Positions 42,409 through 51,123 are shown, numbered from the stretch's first letter. The stretch is 64,000 nt of DNA from Parvibaculum lavamentivorans DS-1 (GCF_000017565.1 NC_009719.1:3765001-3829000); one strand, 5' to 3'. Translations and numbers: made by a program. Notes: a model not told the origin generated them from the sequence alone.

Positions 42409-45234
42409 GTGACGGGGGGCGGCTTCGACATCGGCGATTGGTGCTGGCACACGCGGCAGGCTACGCCTTGCCGCGTGGTCGAGCGACTGGCGCTATGGGG
42501 TGAAGCGGCCTACCGTGTGTGGCTGCCCTCGAAAGACGCCGTGCTCCGCGCACGGGCGACGGAACTGGCGGTGCTTTCCAGCGTGCGGCCCACGGTGGGG
42601 CAGATTCTGCACGCCACGGCGGCGGCAAAATTGCAGGACGCGCTCGAAGACAACCTCCTGCTGGCGCCCATCCAATCCAGCGTCATTCCGTTGCCTCACC
42701 AGCTCTACGCGCTGAACCGTGCCGTCGGGCAGGACCGCATCCGCTACCTGCTCGCCGACGAAGTGGGTCTGGGCAAGACCATCGAGGCGGGCCTAGTGCT
42801 GCGCGAACTGAAACTGCGCGGTCGCGTCAAGCGCATCCTGGTGGTCGCACCCAAAGGCTTGGTGCGGCAATGGCAGGCGGAAATGCGCCAGCATTTCGGC
42901 GAGCCGCTCCACTTCGTAGATCCTTCATCGCTTGCGGCCTTGCGGCAATGGCGCGGGGACAGCGCGGAAGACAATGCGTGGCGGATGCACGACCAGGTAA
43001 TCTGCGCGCTGGATTCGGTGAAGCCGCTGGAATCGCGGCGTGGCTGGAGCCTGGACCAGATCCAGACCTACAACCGCGAACGCTTCGAGGATCTCGTGTC
43101 GGCGGCCTGGGATCTGGTCATCATCGACGAAGCACACCGCATGGGCGGCAGCACCGAACAGGTGGCGCGCTACAAGCTGGGCGCAGCGCTGGCGGAAGCC
43201 TCGCCCTATTTGTTGCTGCTGTCGGCCACGCCGCACCAGGGCAAGACCGACCAGTTCATGCGCCTCATGCAGTTGCTGGACCGGGACGCCTTCCCCGATG
43301 AAGGCAGCGTCAGCCACGAGCGCGTGCAGCCCTTTGTGATCCGCACCGAAAAGCGCGCTGCGATCAATGCCGAAGGCCAGCCGCTGTTCCGACCCCGGCT
43401 CACGCGCTTGCACGCGGTCGCCTGGCAGGCTCGGCACGCGGCGCAGCAGCAGTTGTACGAAGCCGTCACCGACTATGTGCGCCATGGCTACAACCAGGCT
43501 CTGGCGGCCAAGCAGCGCCATGTCGGCTTTCTGATGATCCTGATGCAGCGACTGGTGACATCCAGCACCGCCGCAATCCGCGCCACGCTGGAAAAGCGCC
43601 AGGCGGTGCTGGACACGCCGCAGACCCAAGCGCGCCTGTTCGACACGCTCAGCCCGGACGAATGGGCCGATCTCGACGGCGAAGCGCAGGTAGACCTGGC
43701 GCTGCAAGCCAATGGTCTGGAGCTGGAGAAGTCGGAGGTTGAGACGCTACTGGCGCTGGCGCGCTCCACCGAGGCCGCCGGGACGGACGCCAAGGCCGAA
43801 AGCCTGCTGGAGCTGATCTACAAGCTGCAACAGGAAGAAGGCGACCCGGCGCTGAAGGTGCTGGTGTTCACCGAGTTTGTGCCCACGCAGGCCATGCTGG
43901 CGGACTATCTGGAAAGCCGGGGCTTCACGGTCGCCACGCTCAACGGCGGCATGGACATGGAAGCCCGCACCCGGACTTTGCAGACTTTCGCAGGGGACGC
44001 TCGCGTGCTGATTTCCACCGACGCGGGCGGCGAAGGTCTGAACCTTCAATTCTGCCACGTCATCGTCAATTTCGACATGCCGTGGAACCCGATGCGCATT
44101 GAGCAGCGCATCGGCCGCGTGGATCGTATCGGTCAGAAGCATGTCGTGCGGGCGTTGAATTTCGTGCTGGAAGACACGGTGGAACACCGTGTCCGGCAGG
44201 TACTGGAGGAGAAGCTCGCCGTCATCGCCGAGGAGTTCGGCGTGGACAAGGCCGCGGACGTCATGGACTCGGCGGAAGTGGAGCCGGTGTTCGATGAACT
44301 GTTCGTGCAGAGCCTCCAGCATCCCGAAGCCATCGAGCGCGAATGCGACAGCGTGGTCTCCCAGTTGCGGACCACGCTGGCGGAATCGAACCGGAACAGC
44401 GATCTGCTGGCCGTGCCGCACGATCTCGATGCGGACCAGGCCCGCAAGTGGCGTGACCACCCGGCTCAATTCTGGCTGGAACGCGCCGTCGTCAACGGGC
44501 TGGCAGTACGCGGCGGATCGGCGACCCAAGATGGCAGCCTCTGGCACGTGCGCTGGGCTGATGGTGCCGAGACGCCACAGGCCTGCTTCGACGCTCGCGC
44601 GGCAGGCGAAAACCCGGCGGCTGAATGGCTGACGATGGAAGATCCGCGCGCGCGGGCGATCATCGGCGACGTGCCGCGCTTCGTTGCGGGCCAGCCTCTG
44701 CCGGTGATCCGGGTGACGGGCCTGCCCGACTCGGTCAACGGTATCTGGTCGCTGTGGGAGATCGGGCTGGCGGCGCCGGGTGCGAACCGCAAGCGCTTCC
44801 TGCCAGTCTTCATAAATGACGAAGGCCGCCCCTTTGTGCCTACCGCCAAGCGGGTTTGGGATTTGCTGCTGACGGAAACCGTATCCGTGCAGTCGGTGGC
44901 GGACGCGGAGGCTTCGGTGGGCTGGTTCAAGGCATCGTTCGCGGTGGCCGGCGCGCAGGGTGAAGCCCTGTTCGCGGCGCTGGCGGACGAACATCGCGCC
45001 CGTATCAAGGAAGAGCGAGATCGCGCCACCTACGCCTTCGACGTTCGCAATCAGGCCATTGGACGCATCGGTCTACCGGCCGTGCGCCAGTTCCGCCGCC
45101 GCCGTCTGCAATCCGAGCACGAGGCACGTCTGGCCGCGCTGGACGATATGCAATCCAGCGTGCCGGAGCTGAATGCCGTGGCGATGGTGCGGATTGACGC
45201 CGCAGCCGGCAAAACCAGCGAGCGTGCGTCATGA
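42409..45234 (+). CDS. brxHII: BrxHII, SNF2/DEAD-type helicase of type 3 BREX
   Basis: A 941-residue superfamily 2 helicase. Walker A is GLGKT at 120-124 within LADEVGLGKTIEAG, DEAH box at 240-243, the SATPHQGK motif III, and the C-terminal helicase motifs STDAGGEGLNLQ and RIGRVDR at 567-573. Position between the DUF1156 methylase and pglZ identifies it as the type 3 BREX helicase. The GTG start 4 bases after the methylase stop is the only reasonable one; coupling by re-initiation is likely because no clear ribosome site is visible. Overlaps pglZ as ATGA. Confidence 0.9.
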   Translation: MTGGGFDIGDWCWHTRQATPCRVVERLALWGEAAYRVWLPSKDAVLRARATELAVLSSVRPTVGQILHATAAAKLQDALEDNLLLAPIQSSVIPLPHQLYALNRAVGQDRIRYLLADEVGLGKTIEAGLVLRELKLRGRVKRILVVAPKGLVRQWQAEMRQHFGEPLHFVDPSSLAALRQWRGDSAEDNAWRMHDQVICALDSVKPLESRRGWSLDQIQTYNRERFEDLVSAAWDLVIIDEAHRMGGSTEQVARYKLGAALAEASPYLLLLSATPHQGKTDQFMRLMQLLDRDAFPDEGSVSHERVQPFVIRTEKRAAINAEGQPLFRPRLTRLHAVAWQARHAAQQQLYEAVTDYVRHGYNQALAAKQRHVGFLMILMQRLVTSSTAAIRATLEKRQAVLDTPQTQARLFDTLSPDEWADLDGEAQVDLALQANGLELEKSEVETLLALARSTEAAGTDAKAESLLELIYKLQQEEGDPALKVLVFTEFVPTQAMLADYLESRGFTVATLNGGMDMEARTRTLQTFAGDARVLISTDAGGEGLNLQFCHVIVNFDMPWNPMRIEQRIGRVDRIGQKHVVRALNFVLEDTVEHRVRQVLEEKLAVIAEEFGVDKAADVMDSAEVEPVFDELFVQSLQHPEAIERECDSVVSQLRTTLAESNRNSDLLAVPHDLDADQARKWRDHPAQFWLERAVVNGLAVRGGSATQDGSLWHVRWADGAETPQACFDARAAGENPAAEWLTMEDPRARAIIGDVPRFVAGQPLPVIRVTGLPDSVNGIWSLWEIGLAAPGANRKRFLPVFINDEGRPFVPTAKRVWDLLLTETVSVQSVADAEASVGWFKASFAVAGAQGEALFAALADEHRARIKEERDRATYAFDVRNQAIGRIGLPAVRQFRRRRLQSEHEARLAALDDMQSSVPELNAVAMVRIDAAAGKTSERAS

Positions 45235-47267
45235 GCCAATGGCATCAGCGCATTCTTGGCTCTTTCACGGCCGATCTTTCCCGGCTGTGGGTGGCCTGCG
45301 ATCCAGACGGCGTGCTGCTGGACGAGAAGCTGCTGGCCGAACTGCGCGCCCGTGGCTTCGAGGTGATGGGATACGACGATCCGTTCGGATTCCGCGCGGA
45401 GTACGAGGAACGGTATCGCGCAGCGTGGGATGGCAACGAGCAGCCGCCATCTCCGGCGCTAATCGTACATCTGCGGCACGACAACGCGAACGATCTGCCG
45501 TGGGACATCGTGCATAACGCCCGCCCTGCGGTACGGCTCAATCTTGCCGAATTGTTCCCCAAGCTGGCCTATAGCGCGGTCCGGCAGGTGGAACCGGAAC
45601 GATTGGAAATCCTGTTCGACGCCCATCAGACCGAGTTGCAGTCGGCGCGCGGTGAAAGCGAGTCGAAGGACTTCATTCTCGAACACGTCTATCAGTTGAC
45701 GCCGCGATCTATCCGCGCGCCCGTGGACTTCTGGCGCGAAGTGCTGCGACTGCACTTTGCCGGTCGCGCTTTGCCGGAGCCGTTCGCCGAGCATGTGGCG
45801 GCCATCCTGCGCGGCAGAGGTTTACTCGTCGGCCACGCGGTTGCGGAGTGGCTGTCATCCAGGAGCGCGCTTCTGCGCGTGGTGCAGGACGCCTGGTATC
45901 TCTATCTGGAAAAGCTGAAACTGGAAGGCAGGCGTATGTCCGACCCCGATCCGCCGCCCTTTGGCGTAGGCGAGATCGGCACAGCGATTGAGATTCCCTT
46001 CGATCACACCGACGTGCGCACCATCGTAGACTCGTTGTTCCTCGACGGTAGCTTGCATCCGCTGGCGGTATCCGACGTTCCCACCGCCGTGCCTGGCTGG
46101 ATCAAAGCAGGCATCGTCGAGGATGTTTGGTCGCAATTCGCGCTGGCGGAAAAAGGCATCGAGGCGCTTGCCACAGCGGTGCCGGAAGCGGACGCCCCGC
46201 ACAAGTTCTGGGGCGACTTCGCAAGACGCTATGGCGAGATGCTGAGCCGGGTTCATGAATTGCCCGGCAAGGATGCCGGTGAAAGGATGGTCGCGATCCG
46301 GGAGCGCTTCAAGGCGATCCAGGCGCTGACCGACGAACGGTTGCAGGCGTGGATTGCCGCCGGCCACTACGCCGACCTGATCCTGCAACCGACGATCAAA
46401 GGCCCGGTGATGGTGCATCACGTTCCGCGTTTCCTGCGGCAGCGCCGTAGTGCGGGCGAAGCCAAGGTGGCGCTGCTAGTGTTCGACGGGTTGGCCTTCG
46501 ATCAATGGGTACAGATCAGGGAACACCTGATCGCCAACCAGCAGCCTTTGGCATTCGACGAGAGCACGGCTTTCGCGTGGTTGCCCACGGTGACGTCGGT
46601 ATCCCGTCAGGCGCTGTTCTCGGGCCTCCGGCCACGCGAGTTTGACGATTCGATAGACCACACCAACAAGGAAGAAGCCTTGTGGAAGGCGTTTTGGCAA
46701 AACGAAGGCGGTATTGCGTCCAGCGAGGTGATATACCAGCGCGCACTGCATCAGGTCGAGCAACTGGACGCCCTGGAAGCCGACATTGCGAGCCGCAAGC
46801 CCAAAGTCTTGGGGCTGGTAATCGATGAGGTGGATGAACGGCTACACAAAGAGCGCTCCAAGGAAGATGTAGCGCTGTGGATCGGGCGCTGGCTCGGCTC
46901 CGGTTTTGTCGAGCGCCTGTTTTCTTTCCTGCTGAGCGAAGGTTTCAGCATCTACGTCACCGCGGATCACGGCAATGTCGATGCTGTCGGCATAGGCCGG
47001 CCCAATCAGGGAGTGATCGCGGAAACACGTGGCGAGCGGGTGCGGGTTTATCGTAGCGATCCGTTGCGCGCCGAGTCCGCGATGGCCTACCCGGGCACGG
47101 TCGCCTTGGACATCGCCGGGTTGCCAGCGAACTTCAAACCTCTCTTCGCTGGCGGGCGCACTGCCTTCGTTCCGAACGGTGATCAGGTGGTCGTCCACGG
47201 CGGCGTGTCGGTCGAGGAACTGGTCGTCCCCTTCGTGAGGGTCTCAGATGTGAATGGAGCTGGGTGA
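45231..47267 (+). CDS. pglZ: PglZ, alkaline-phosphatase-superfamily BREX protein
   Basis: A 678-residue protein. The C-terminal PglZ domain shows the metal-binding layout of the alkaline phosphatase superfamily: LLVFDGLAFDQW (Asp419), TVTSVSRQALFSG about 50 residues on, and the late YVTADHGNVD (Asp579, His580). The N-terminal half is helical and less conserved. PglZ is a core part of all BREX types; its substrate is unsettled. Overlaps the helicase gene by four bases and is followed by brxA after seven. Confidence 0.92.
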   Translation: MSQWHQRILGSFTADLSRLWVACDPDGVLLDEKLLAELRARGFEVMGYDDPFGFRAEYEERYRAAWDGNEQPPSPALIVHLRHDNANDLPWDIVHNARPAVRLNLAELFPKLAYSAVRQVEPERLEILFDAHQTELQSARGESESKDFILEHVYQLTPRSIRAPVDFWREVLRLHFAGRALPEPFAEHVAAILRGRGLLVGHAVAEWLSSRSALLRVVQDAWYLYLEKLKLEGRRMSDPDPPPFGVGEIGTAIEIPFDHTDVRTIVDSLFLDGSLHPLAVSDVPTAVPGWIKAGIVEDVWSQFALAEKGIEALATAVPEADAPHKFWGDFARRYGEMLSRVHELPGKDAGERMVAIRERFKAIQALTDERLQAWIAAGHYADLILQPTIKGPVMVHHVPRFLRQRRSAGEAKVALLVFDGLAFDQWVQIREHLIANQQPLAFDESTAFAWLPTVTSVSRQALFSGLRPREFDDSIDHTNKEEALWKAFWQNEGGIASSEVIYQRALHQVEQLDALEADIASRKPKVLGLVIDEVDERLHKERSKEDVALWIGRWLGSGFVERLFSFLLSEGFSIYVTADHGNVDAVGIGRPNQGVIAETRGERVRVYRSDPLRAESAMAYPGTVALDIAGLPANFKPLFAGGRTAFVPNGDQVVVHGGVSVEELVVPFVRVSDVNGAG

Positions 47268-47274
47268 GTTTTGA

Positions 47275-47997
47275 ATGATGACGTTGGCTCCACGAATAGG
47301 CTTTGATCGGTTCATCGCCCTCGAATGGGCAACGACCGCGCTGAAAGTTCGCGCCGGTACAGCCAAGCTCGAAGATCTGGAGTCATTGCTGGATGCCGCC
47401 GGTTTGGGGGCCGCCGCGCGAACGAAGACACGCACGGTGTTGAAACGCCTGTGGCTGGACCCGCGCGTTGAGTTGGTGGACTTTGCGGATCGCGGTGCGG
47501 CGATCTTCAAGGCGCACCCGGATGTGCCCGTCACAGCAATGCACTGGGGCATGGCCGTTGCCACCTATCCCTTCTTCGGCAAGGTTGCCGAACTGATCGG
47601 GCGCTTGTCCGCCCTCCAGGGTGATTGCGCGTCAGCCGAAATCCATCGGCGCATGAGCGAAGCCTACGGGGAGCGCGAAGGCACCTACCGAATGACCAAT
47701 ATGGTCATCCAAAGTCAGGCCGGCTGGGGTGCCGTGGAGCGGATTGAAAAGGGCAAACGTGTCCTCCGTCTTGCCCCCGCCGTTGTGGAGAACGACGAAC
47801 TTACGGTATGGCTGATCGAAGCGGCCGTGCGGAATGCGGGCAGGCCGTTGGCAATTCCAAGTCTGCAATCACTACCCGTGCTTTTCCCGTTCAGCCTGAC
47901 ACGTCCGTTGGCCTACCTCGTGTCCAACAACGACTACATGGCTGTCAGAAGTGATGGGCCGAACAGTCAATATGTCGCCTTGCCCGACAGGATTTGA
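47275..47997 (+). CDS. brxA: BrxA (DUF1819-like) protein
   Basis: A 240-residue helical protein. MHWGMAVATYPFFGKVAELIGRLSALQG and the following EGTYRMTNMVIQSQAGWGAVERIEKG fit the BrxA family (DUF1819 group), which adopts a NusB-like fold and binds DNA. It is the last gene of type 3 BREX, as here. The start is taken at the first ATG, seven bases after pglZ. No terminator is evident after its stop. Confidence 0.82.
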   Translation: MMTLAPRIGFDRFIALEWATTALKVRAGTAKLEDLESLLDAAGLGAAARTKTRTVLKRLWLDPRVELVDFADRGAAIFKAHPDVPVTAMHWGMAVATYPFFGKVAELIGRLSALQGDCASAEIHRRMSEAYGEREGTYRMTNMVIQSQAGWGAVERIEKGKRVLRLAPAVVENDELTVWLIEAAVRNAGRPLAIPSLQSLPVLFPFSLTRPLAYLVSNNDYMAVRSDGPNSQYVALPDRI

Positions 47998-48108
47998 GGA
48001 CAGGTCGTTCCAAAATCAGCATGTATCGGTCGTGCTGCGCCTCCGTTTGTCCGATTTGCACGCCACAACACGCCGCAGTTCTACGCCCATCAATTCGAGC
48101 TTTTATCA

Positions 48109-48167
48109 GCGCCATCTATCGCCTTCATTCATCCAAGCAGAACTGATGAAGGATTTTCAGATGGCGC
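48109..48167 (+). promoter_or_regulatory. Nested inverted repeats around the AlpA start
   Basis: Outer arms GCGCCATCT and AGATGGCGC (9 of 9 paired; 48109-48117 and 48159-48167) enclose inner arms CCTTCAT and ATGAAGG (48122-48128 and 48146-48152). The ATG at 48161 and its AAGGA ribosome site lie inside the arms. It may be an mRNA structure restricting translation, or a site bound by AlpA itself or by the integrase. Confidence 0.5.
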
Positions 48168-48445
48168 AGCCAGCCCGAGCAATCGCGAAACGTACGATCC
48201 GACGGCATGAACTTCGGGAAATCGTACCTCTCGCCGACACAACGATCTATGACATGGAACAGCGCGGCGAATTTCCTCAGCGCTTCTACCTCACCTCCCG
48301 CTGCGTGGTTTGGGATCTTGGAGAGGTCGAAGCCTGGCTCGATGACCGGCGCCGGGCTTCACGAGCCAAGGCCGTGAAGCGTGCACCTGTTCCCGACGTA
48401 CAGCTCCGCAAGACGCGGCCTGTCAGGCATCAAACTCGGGCGTAA
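48161..48445 (+). CDS. alpA: AlpA-family regulator/excisionase
   Basis: A 94-residue protein with the AlpA/Phage_AlpA helix-turn-helix: IRRHELREIVPLADTTIYDMEQRGEFPQRFYLTSRCVVWDLGEVEAWLDDRRRAS. Proteins of this family act as activators of integrase genes or as excisionases. It is convergent with the integrase, with 23 bases of tail-to-tail overlap. The ATG at 48161 has AAGGA eight bases upstream and is preferred over the in-frame ATG at 48146, which lacks a ribosome site. Confidence 0.85.
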   Translation: MAQPARAIAKRTIRRHELREIVPLADTTIYDMEQRGEFPQRFYLTSRCVVWDLGEVEAWLDDRRRASRAKAVKRAPVPDVQLRKTRPVRHQTRA

Positions 48446-49679
48446 GCAGGTCCATCCTCGGCGGATAAAGGGTCGGCGTGTATTTCTGACCAGCGACCCA
48501 CGCATCCACCAGATTGGACCATTCCTGCATCATATGCCGGCGCTGGTGTTCATATTCGGCCTTGTTGTAGATGCCCCGCGAGGACCGTCCATCCTCATGC
48601 GCCAGACACTTCTCGATCCAGTCGCTGTTGAAGCCCACCTCATTCAGCAAGGTTGAGCCGGTTCGCCGGAGATCATGGATCGTAAATGCCTCCAGCGGCA
48701 AGCCTTCCTTCTTGGCGCGCTCCACCACGGCCACCGTGATCCGGTTGAACGTCGCCCGCGACATCGGGGCGTCGGCGTCGTAACGTGACGGCAGAACGTA
48801 TTTCGAGTTTCCCGCGCAGGTTTTGAGAGCGATGAAAATGTCGAGCATCTGCTGCGAGAGATAGACGTTGTGAGCCTTCGAGCGCTTCATCCGCTCCTTC
48901 GGGATCGACCAAACCGCGTTCTCGAAATCGACTTCGTCCCACACGGCATCCTGTAATTCGCTCTTTCGCACCATCGATAGCAGGAACAGTTTCATTCCGA
49001 GGCGTATCGTCGGCAAAGTCGCGACATGCTCGAGCTGGGTGAGCATGATGCGTATTTCCGAGGGGGATAGCGATCGATCCTTCGGCACGAAGGTTGCGAT
49101 CGAGGATGGGCCAACCTCGTCGGCTGGGTTGGAAACCTTCTCGCCGTGCAAGATCGCGAAGGCAAAGATCAGCTTCACGATGTCCCGGACATGGACCGCC
49201 GTCGCCGGTGCGCCTCTCGCCTTCACCTTCTCGCACATCGCTCGCAGGTCCTCAGGCAGAATCTCGTGCAGGAGCCGGTTCCGGAATGTCGGCAGAATAT
49301 CGCGCTCGAAGATGGTGCGGCGCATGGCGCGGGTGCTATCGGCCATTCGCGCGTCTTGCAGCCAGCGCTCGCCAAATTCGCCGAAACTCTTGGCTTCCTT
49401 GATCCGGCGCTTCTCGCGTCGCTTTTCGAACGCAGGCGAGACGCCGTCCTGAATCATCAGTTTGGCCTCGATCAGCTTCTCGCGGGCGCGCGCAAGCGAA
49501 ACGCCCGTTGGGCCGTACCTGCCAATAATCACCGTTTCCCGGCGCCCGTTCAAACGGTAGTCGAAGCGGAAGGTCAACGCGCCGGTCGGTGAGACCAACA
49601 CGTACATCCCGTCACGGTCCGTCACTTTGTACATTTTATCGCGTGGTCTCAAAGCCTTAATGGCAGCGTCCGTGAGCAT
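48423..49679 (-). CDS. int: Tyrosine integrase (P4 type, DUF4102 arm-binding domain)
   Basis: A 418-residue integrase. The N-terminal arm-binding domain (MLTDAAIKALRPRDKMYKVTDRDGMYVLVSPTGALTFRFDYRLNGRRETVIIGRYG) is DUF4102. The catalytic domain has the first Arg in SMVRKSELQD, the HDLRRT box, LAHEDG and the nucleophile Tyr in IYNKAEY. The start is set at this methionine because GGAGGG lies just before it; the frame is open 24 codons further up. P4-type integrases usually insert at tRNA or tmRNA 3' ends, but no such gene was recognised beside it. Confidence 0.93.
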   Translation of the reverse strand: MLTDAAIKALRPRDKMYKVTDRDGMYVLVSPTGALTFRFDYRLNGRRETVIIGRYGPTGVSLARAREKLIEAKLMIQDGVSPAFEKRREKRRIKEAKSFGEFGERWLQDARMADSTRAMRRTIFERDILPTFRNRLLHEILPEDLRAMCEKVKARGAPATAVHVRDIVKLIFAFAILHGEKVSNPADEVGPSSIATFVPKDRSLSPSEIRIMLTQLEHVATLPTIRLGMKLFLLSMVRKSELQDAVWDEVDFENAVWSIPKERMKRSKAHNVYLSQQMLDIFIALKTCAGNSKYVLPSRYDADAPMSRATFNRITVAVVERAKKEGLPLEAFTIHDLRRTGSTLLNEVGFNSDWIEKCLAHEDGRSSRGIYNKAEYEHQRRHMMQEWSNLVDAWVAGQKYTPTLYPPRMDLLTPEFDA

Positions 49680-50128
49680 TCTTCCCTCCGAAACAGGATC
49701 GAAAGCGGAGAAAGCCACTGAAAAGTACGTCAGCCGTTTTTGGCCCATCATTTGGAAATTTTTATCTGAATTCCCAATGTGTTATGGCCAAAAAAAGTCC
49801 GTCAGCGGCTCTCATGCCCCTGACGGTACTTTCAAAAGATCAATTGAGCAAGTTTGTGAGGACCGCCAAAAAGTCCGTCACCTGTGACGCTTACCCGGCG
49901 ATAGACGCCGAAACATGTAGAAGAGTTTTTCGTTTTATATCATATACTTAACGGAAATCATGGCGTAGCATTGGATACCCTCGGATGGGCCTGAATCATT
50001 CCCGCTACGTCATATTTAAGCTCTGTCATGATCCTCTTGCTGGGTTGCGATGTCGGGAAGGGTGCGGGGCCGGAGTATAGGGAAATGGCCCCGGATGTCC
50101 AAAATCGCCCGCCCCCCCCCGCGCGGAA
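49680..50128. other. ICE/chromosome junction region without genes
   Basis: About 450 bases between the integrase and the first chromosomal gene. The integrase half is AT-rich and carries the arm-site-like repeats. The chromosomal half contains an imperfect inverted repeat (49960-49970 with 50003-50013, 9 of 11 paired), a GGGGCC/GGCCCC hairpin near 50070-50090 and a run of nine C at 50112-50120. No tRNA could be folded on either strand by eye. The right attachment site should lie somewhere here. Confidence 0.6.
49721..49880. repeat. Repeated integrase arm-site-like motif (three direct copies)
   Basis: The 12-mer AAAAGTMCGTCA occurs at 49721-49732, 49793-49804 and 49869-49880, all in the same direction, just outside the integrase start. 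A related inverted TGACGGTACTTT is at 49821. CCGTCAG (49799) can pair with CTGACGG (49820). Short repeats beside an integrase gene are typical arm-type binding sites in an attachment region. Confidence 0.6.
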
Positions 50129-50572
50129 TCAGATCCAGCGGCGCGTCTTCGCCCGGTACTCCGCATAAGCGGGGCCGAATGTCTCCGCCATCGTCCTCTC
50201 CTCGAAGCGGATGTACCAACGATCGGCGATCAGCACATAGAGAAGCGTGATGACGAGGCCGGAGACGCAGTTCATGGCTATCGCCGCGCCGGCAAGCGCG
50301 CCGGCGAAACCGAGATACATCGGATTGCGCGTCCAGCGGAACAGCCCGCTTGTCACGAGCGTATCGGGCTTCCGGAATGTGTGGATGTTGGTGCGGTGAC
50401 GGCGAAATTGCGCCGCGCCGATAAAGGCAAGCGCGAGAAAGACGGCGGCAAAGGCGAGACCCGCAAGGAGTTGCGTGTCGCCTGCCCAGCGCGGCTCGGG
50501 CTGCGCCACATGAAGTGCGATCATGGAGACAAGGGCGATCAGGAAGAGATGAGGCGGCAAAAGTTTTTGCAT
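50129..50572 (-). CDS. Isoprenylcysteine carboxyl methyltransferase-family membrane protein
   Basis: A 147-residue membrane protein with three to four hydrophobic segments. The C-terminal half has the PEMT/ICMT signature: TLVTSGLFRWTRNPMYLGF (the RNPMY SAM-binding core) and RFEERTMAETFGPAYAEYRAKTRRWI. Such proteins methylate lipids or prenylated groups; the bacterial substrate is not known. The start with GGAGAAATTCACC upstream is preferred over the longer frame. It shares direction with the MarR gene, which begins 550 bases upstream and ends close to it, so the two are probably one transcript. Confidence 0.88.
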   Translation of the reverse strand: MQKLLPPHLFLIALVSMIALHVAQPEPRWAGDTQLLAGLAFAAVFLALAFIGAAQFRRHRTNIHTFRKPDTLVTSGLFRWTRNPMYLGFAGALAGAAIAMNCVSGLVITLLYVLIADRWYIRFEERTMAETFGPAYAEYRAKTRRWI

Positions 50573-50625
50573 GGTGAATTTCTCCGTTGCGGCGGGATGC
50601 CGATAAACAGACAAGCCGGGCAAAT

Positions 50626-51123
50626 TCAGCGCTCGCCCGTGCGCTTCTCGTGAACCTCGATGACGTCAAGCAGTCCGTCCAGCGCCTCCGAAAAGAGGTC
50701 GAGCCTTTCCGTGAACGCCGTACCGAGCGCCGCTTTGAAGGATACGGCCATCTGCCGGTGAAATTTTTCGTGCTGGATATGGCCGCGTTTGCCGAGCGGT
50801 GTCAGGAGAAGCGACACCTCGCGTCCGCTCTTCGGATTGGCGCGCTTCTCGATCAGGCCTTTGCCGGCCAGGCGCGCCACCATTTGCGAGGCGGCGCCTT
50901 TTGTGACACCCAGCGCTGCGGCAAGCCCTGTCATGTTGATCTCCCCCGCCAGCCCCACCGCCTGCACCGTGTGTATCTCTGCGCGGCTAAGCGCCGCGCC
51001 GGTGCCGAACTCGCGCGGCCTTGCGTCAAACTCATGCGCGCGCACCATCAGCCGGTAGAGTTTTTCCACCACGGCGTCTGCATGTTTGCGCTCTGCGTCG
51101 CTGCATTCGATTTTCTTCGTCAT
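50626..51123 (-). CDS. MarR-family transcriptional regulator
   Basis: A 165-residue MarR-type winged-helix regulator: LSRAEIHTVQAVGLAGEINMTGLAAALGVTKGAASQMVARLAGKGLIEKRANPKSGREVSLLLTPLG is the DNA-binding core with its wing. It most likely controls itself and the downstream methyltransferase-like gene. The palindrome at 51154-51166, 30 bases upstream of the start, is a candidate operator. Confidence 0.92.
   Translation of the reverse strand: MTKKIECSDAERKHADAVVEKLYRLMVRAHEFDARPREFGTGAALSRAEIHTVQAVGLAGEINMTGLAAALGVTKGAASQMVARLAGKGLIEKRANPKSGREVSLLLTPLGKRGHIQHEKFHRQMAVSFKAALGTAFTERLDLFSEALDGLLDVIEVHEKRTGER

Larger units (their letters stand above)
31405..47997 (+). other. Type 3 BREX phage-defence operon with two embedded accessory genes
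   Basis: Nine same-strand genes in a row, counting the small HTH regulator, with gaps of at most 21 bases or overlaps: HTH, brxF, brxC/pglY, AlbA_2 ATPase, GHKL ATPase/nuclease, DUF1156 methylase pglXI, helicase brxHII, pglZ and brxA. The set brxF-brxC-pglXI-brxHII-pglZ-brxA is the known type 3 BREX order. BREX marks host DNA by adenine methylation and stops phage replication. The accessory pair between brxC and pglXI is not part of the standard set. Lack of brxL and brxB excludes type 1. Confidence 0.88.
1..49900. mobile_element. Integrative and conjugative element, right-hand part (Trb-type ICE carrying BREX)
   Basis: Everything needed for a self-transmissible element lies here on one side of a tyrosine integrase: relaxase, TraG coupling protein, a full trb mating-pore operon, TraF peptidase, lytic transglycosylase, repA/parA, excision-control genes, an AlpA-like regulator and the integrase. 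Genes beyond about 50 kb are ordinary housekeeping genes, so the right junction falls between the integrase start and about 50,128. The exact att site was not identified, so the end coordinate is approximate. The left end is outside the window. The gene set and order resemble the alphaproteobacterial Trb-type elements exemplified by ICEMlSymR7A. Confidence 0.9.

Noticed and set aside
31405-47997. Type 1 BREX, DISARM or a type I restriction system as the identity of the defence operon
   Set aside because: There is no brxL or brxB for type 1 BREX, no DUF1998 or phospholipase D gene for DISARM, and no HsdS-like specificity subunit; PglZ, a DUF1156 methylase, BrxF and BrxA fit type 3 BREX.
50112-50120. 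C9 homopolymer as a phase-variation switch
   Set aside because: It lies after the stop codon of the methyltransferase-like gene, outside any coding or obvious promoter sequence.
49680-50128. A tRNA or tmRNA gene as integration target
   Set aside because: I looked on both strands for a T-arm (GGTTCGAATCC-like) and acceptor stem and found none.
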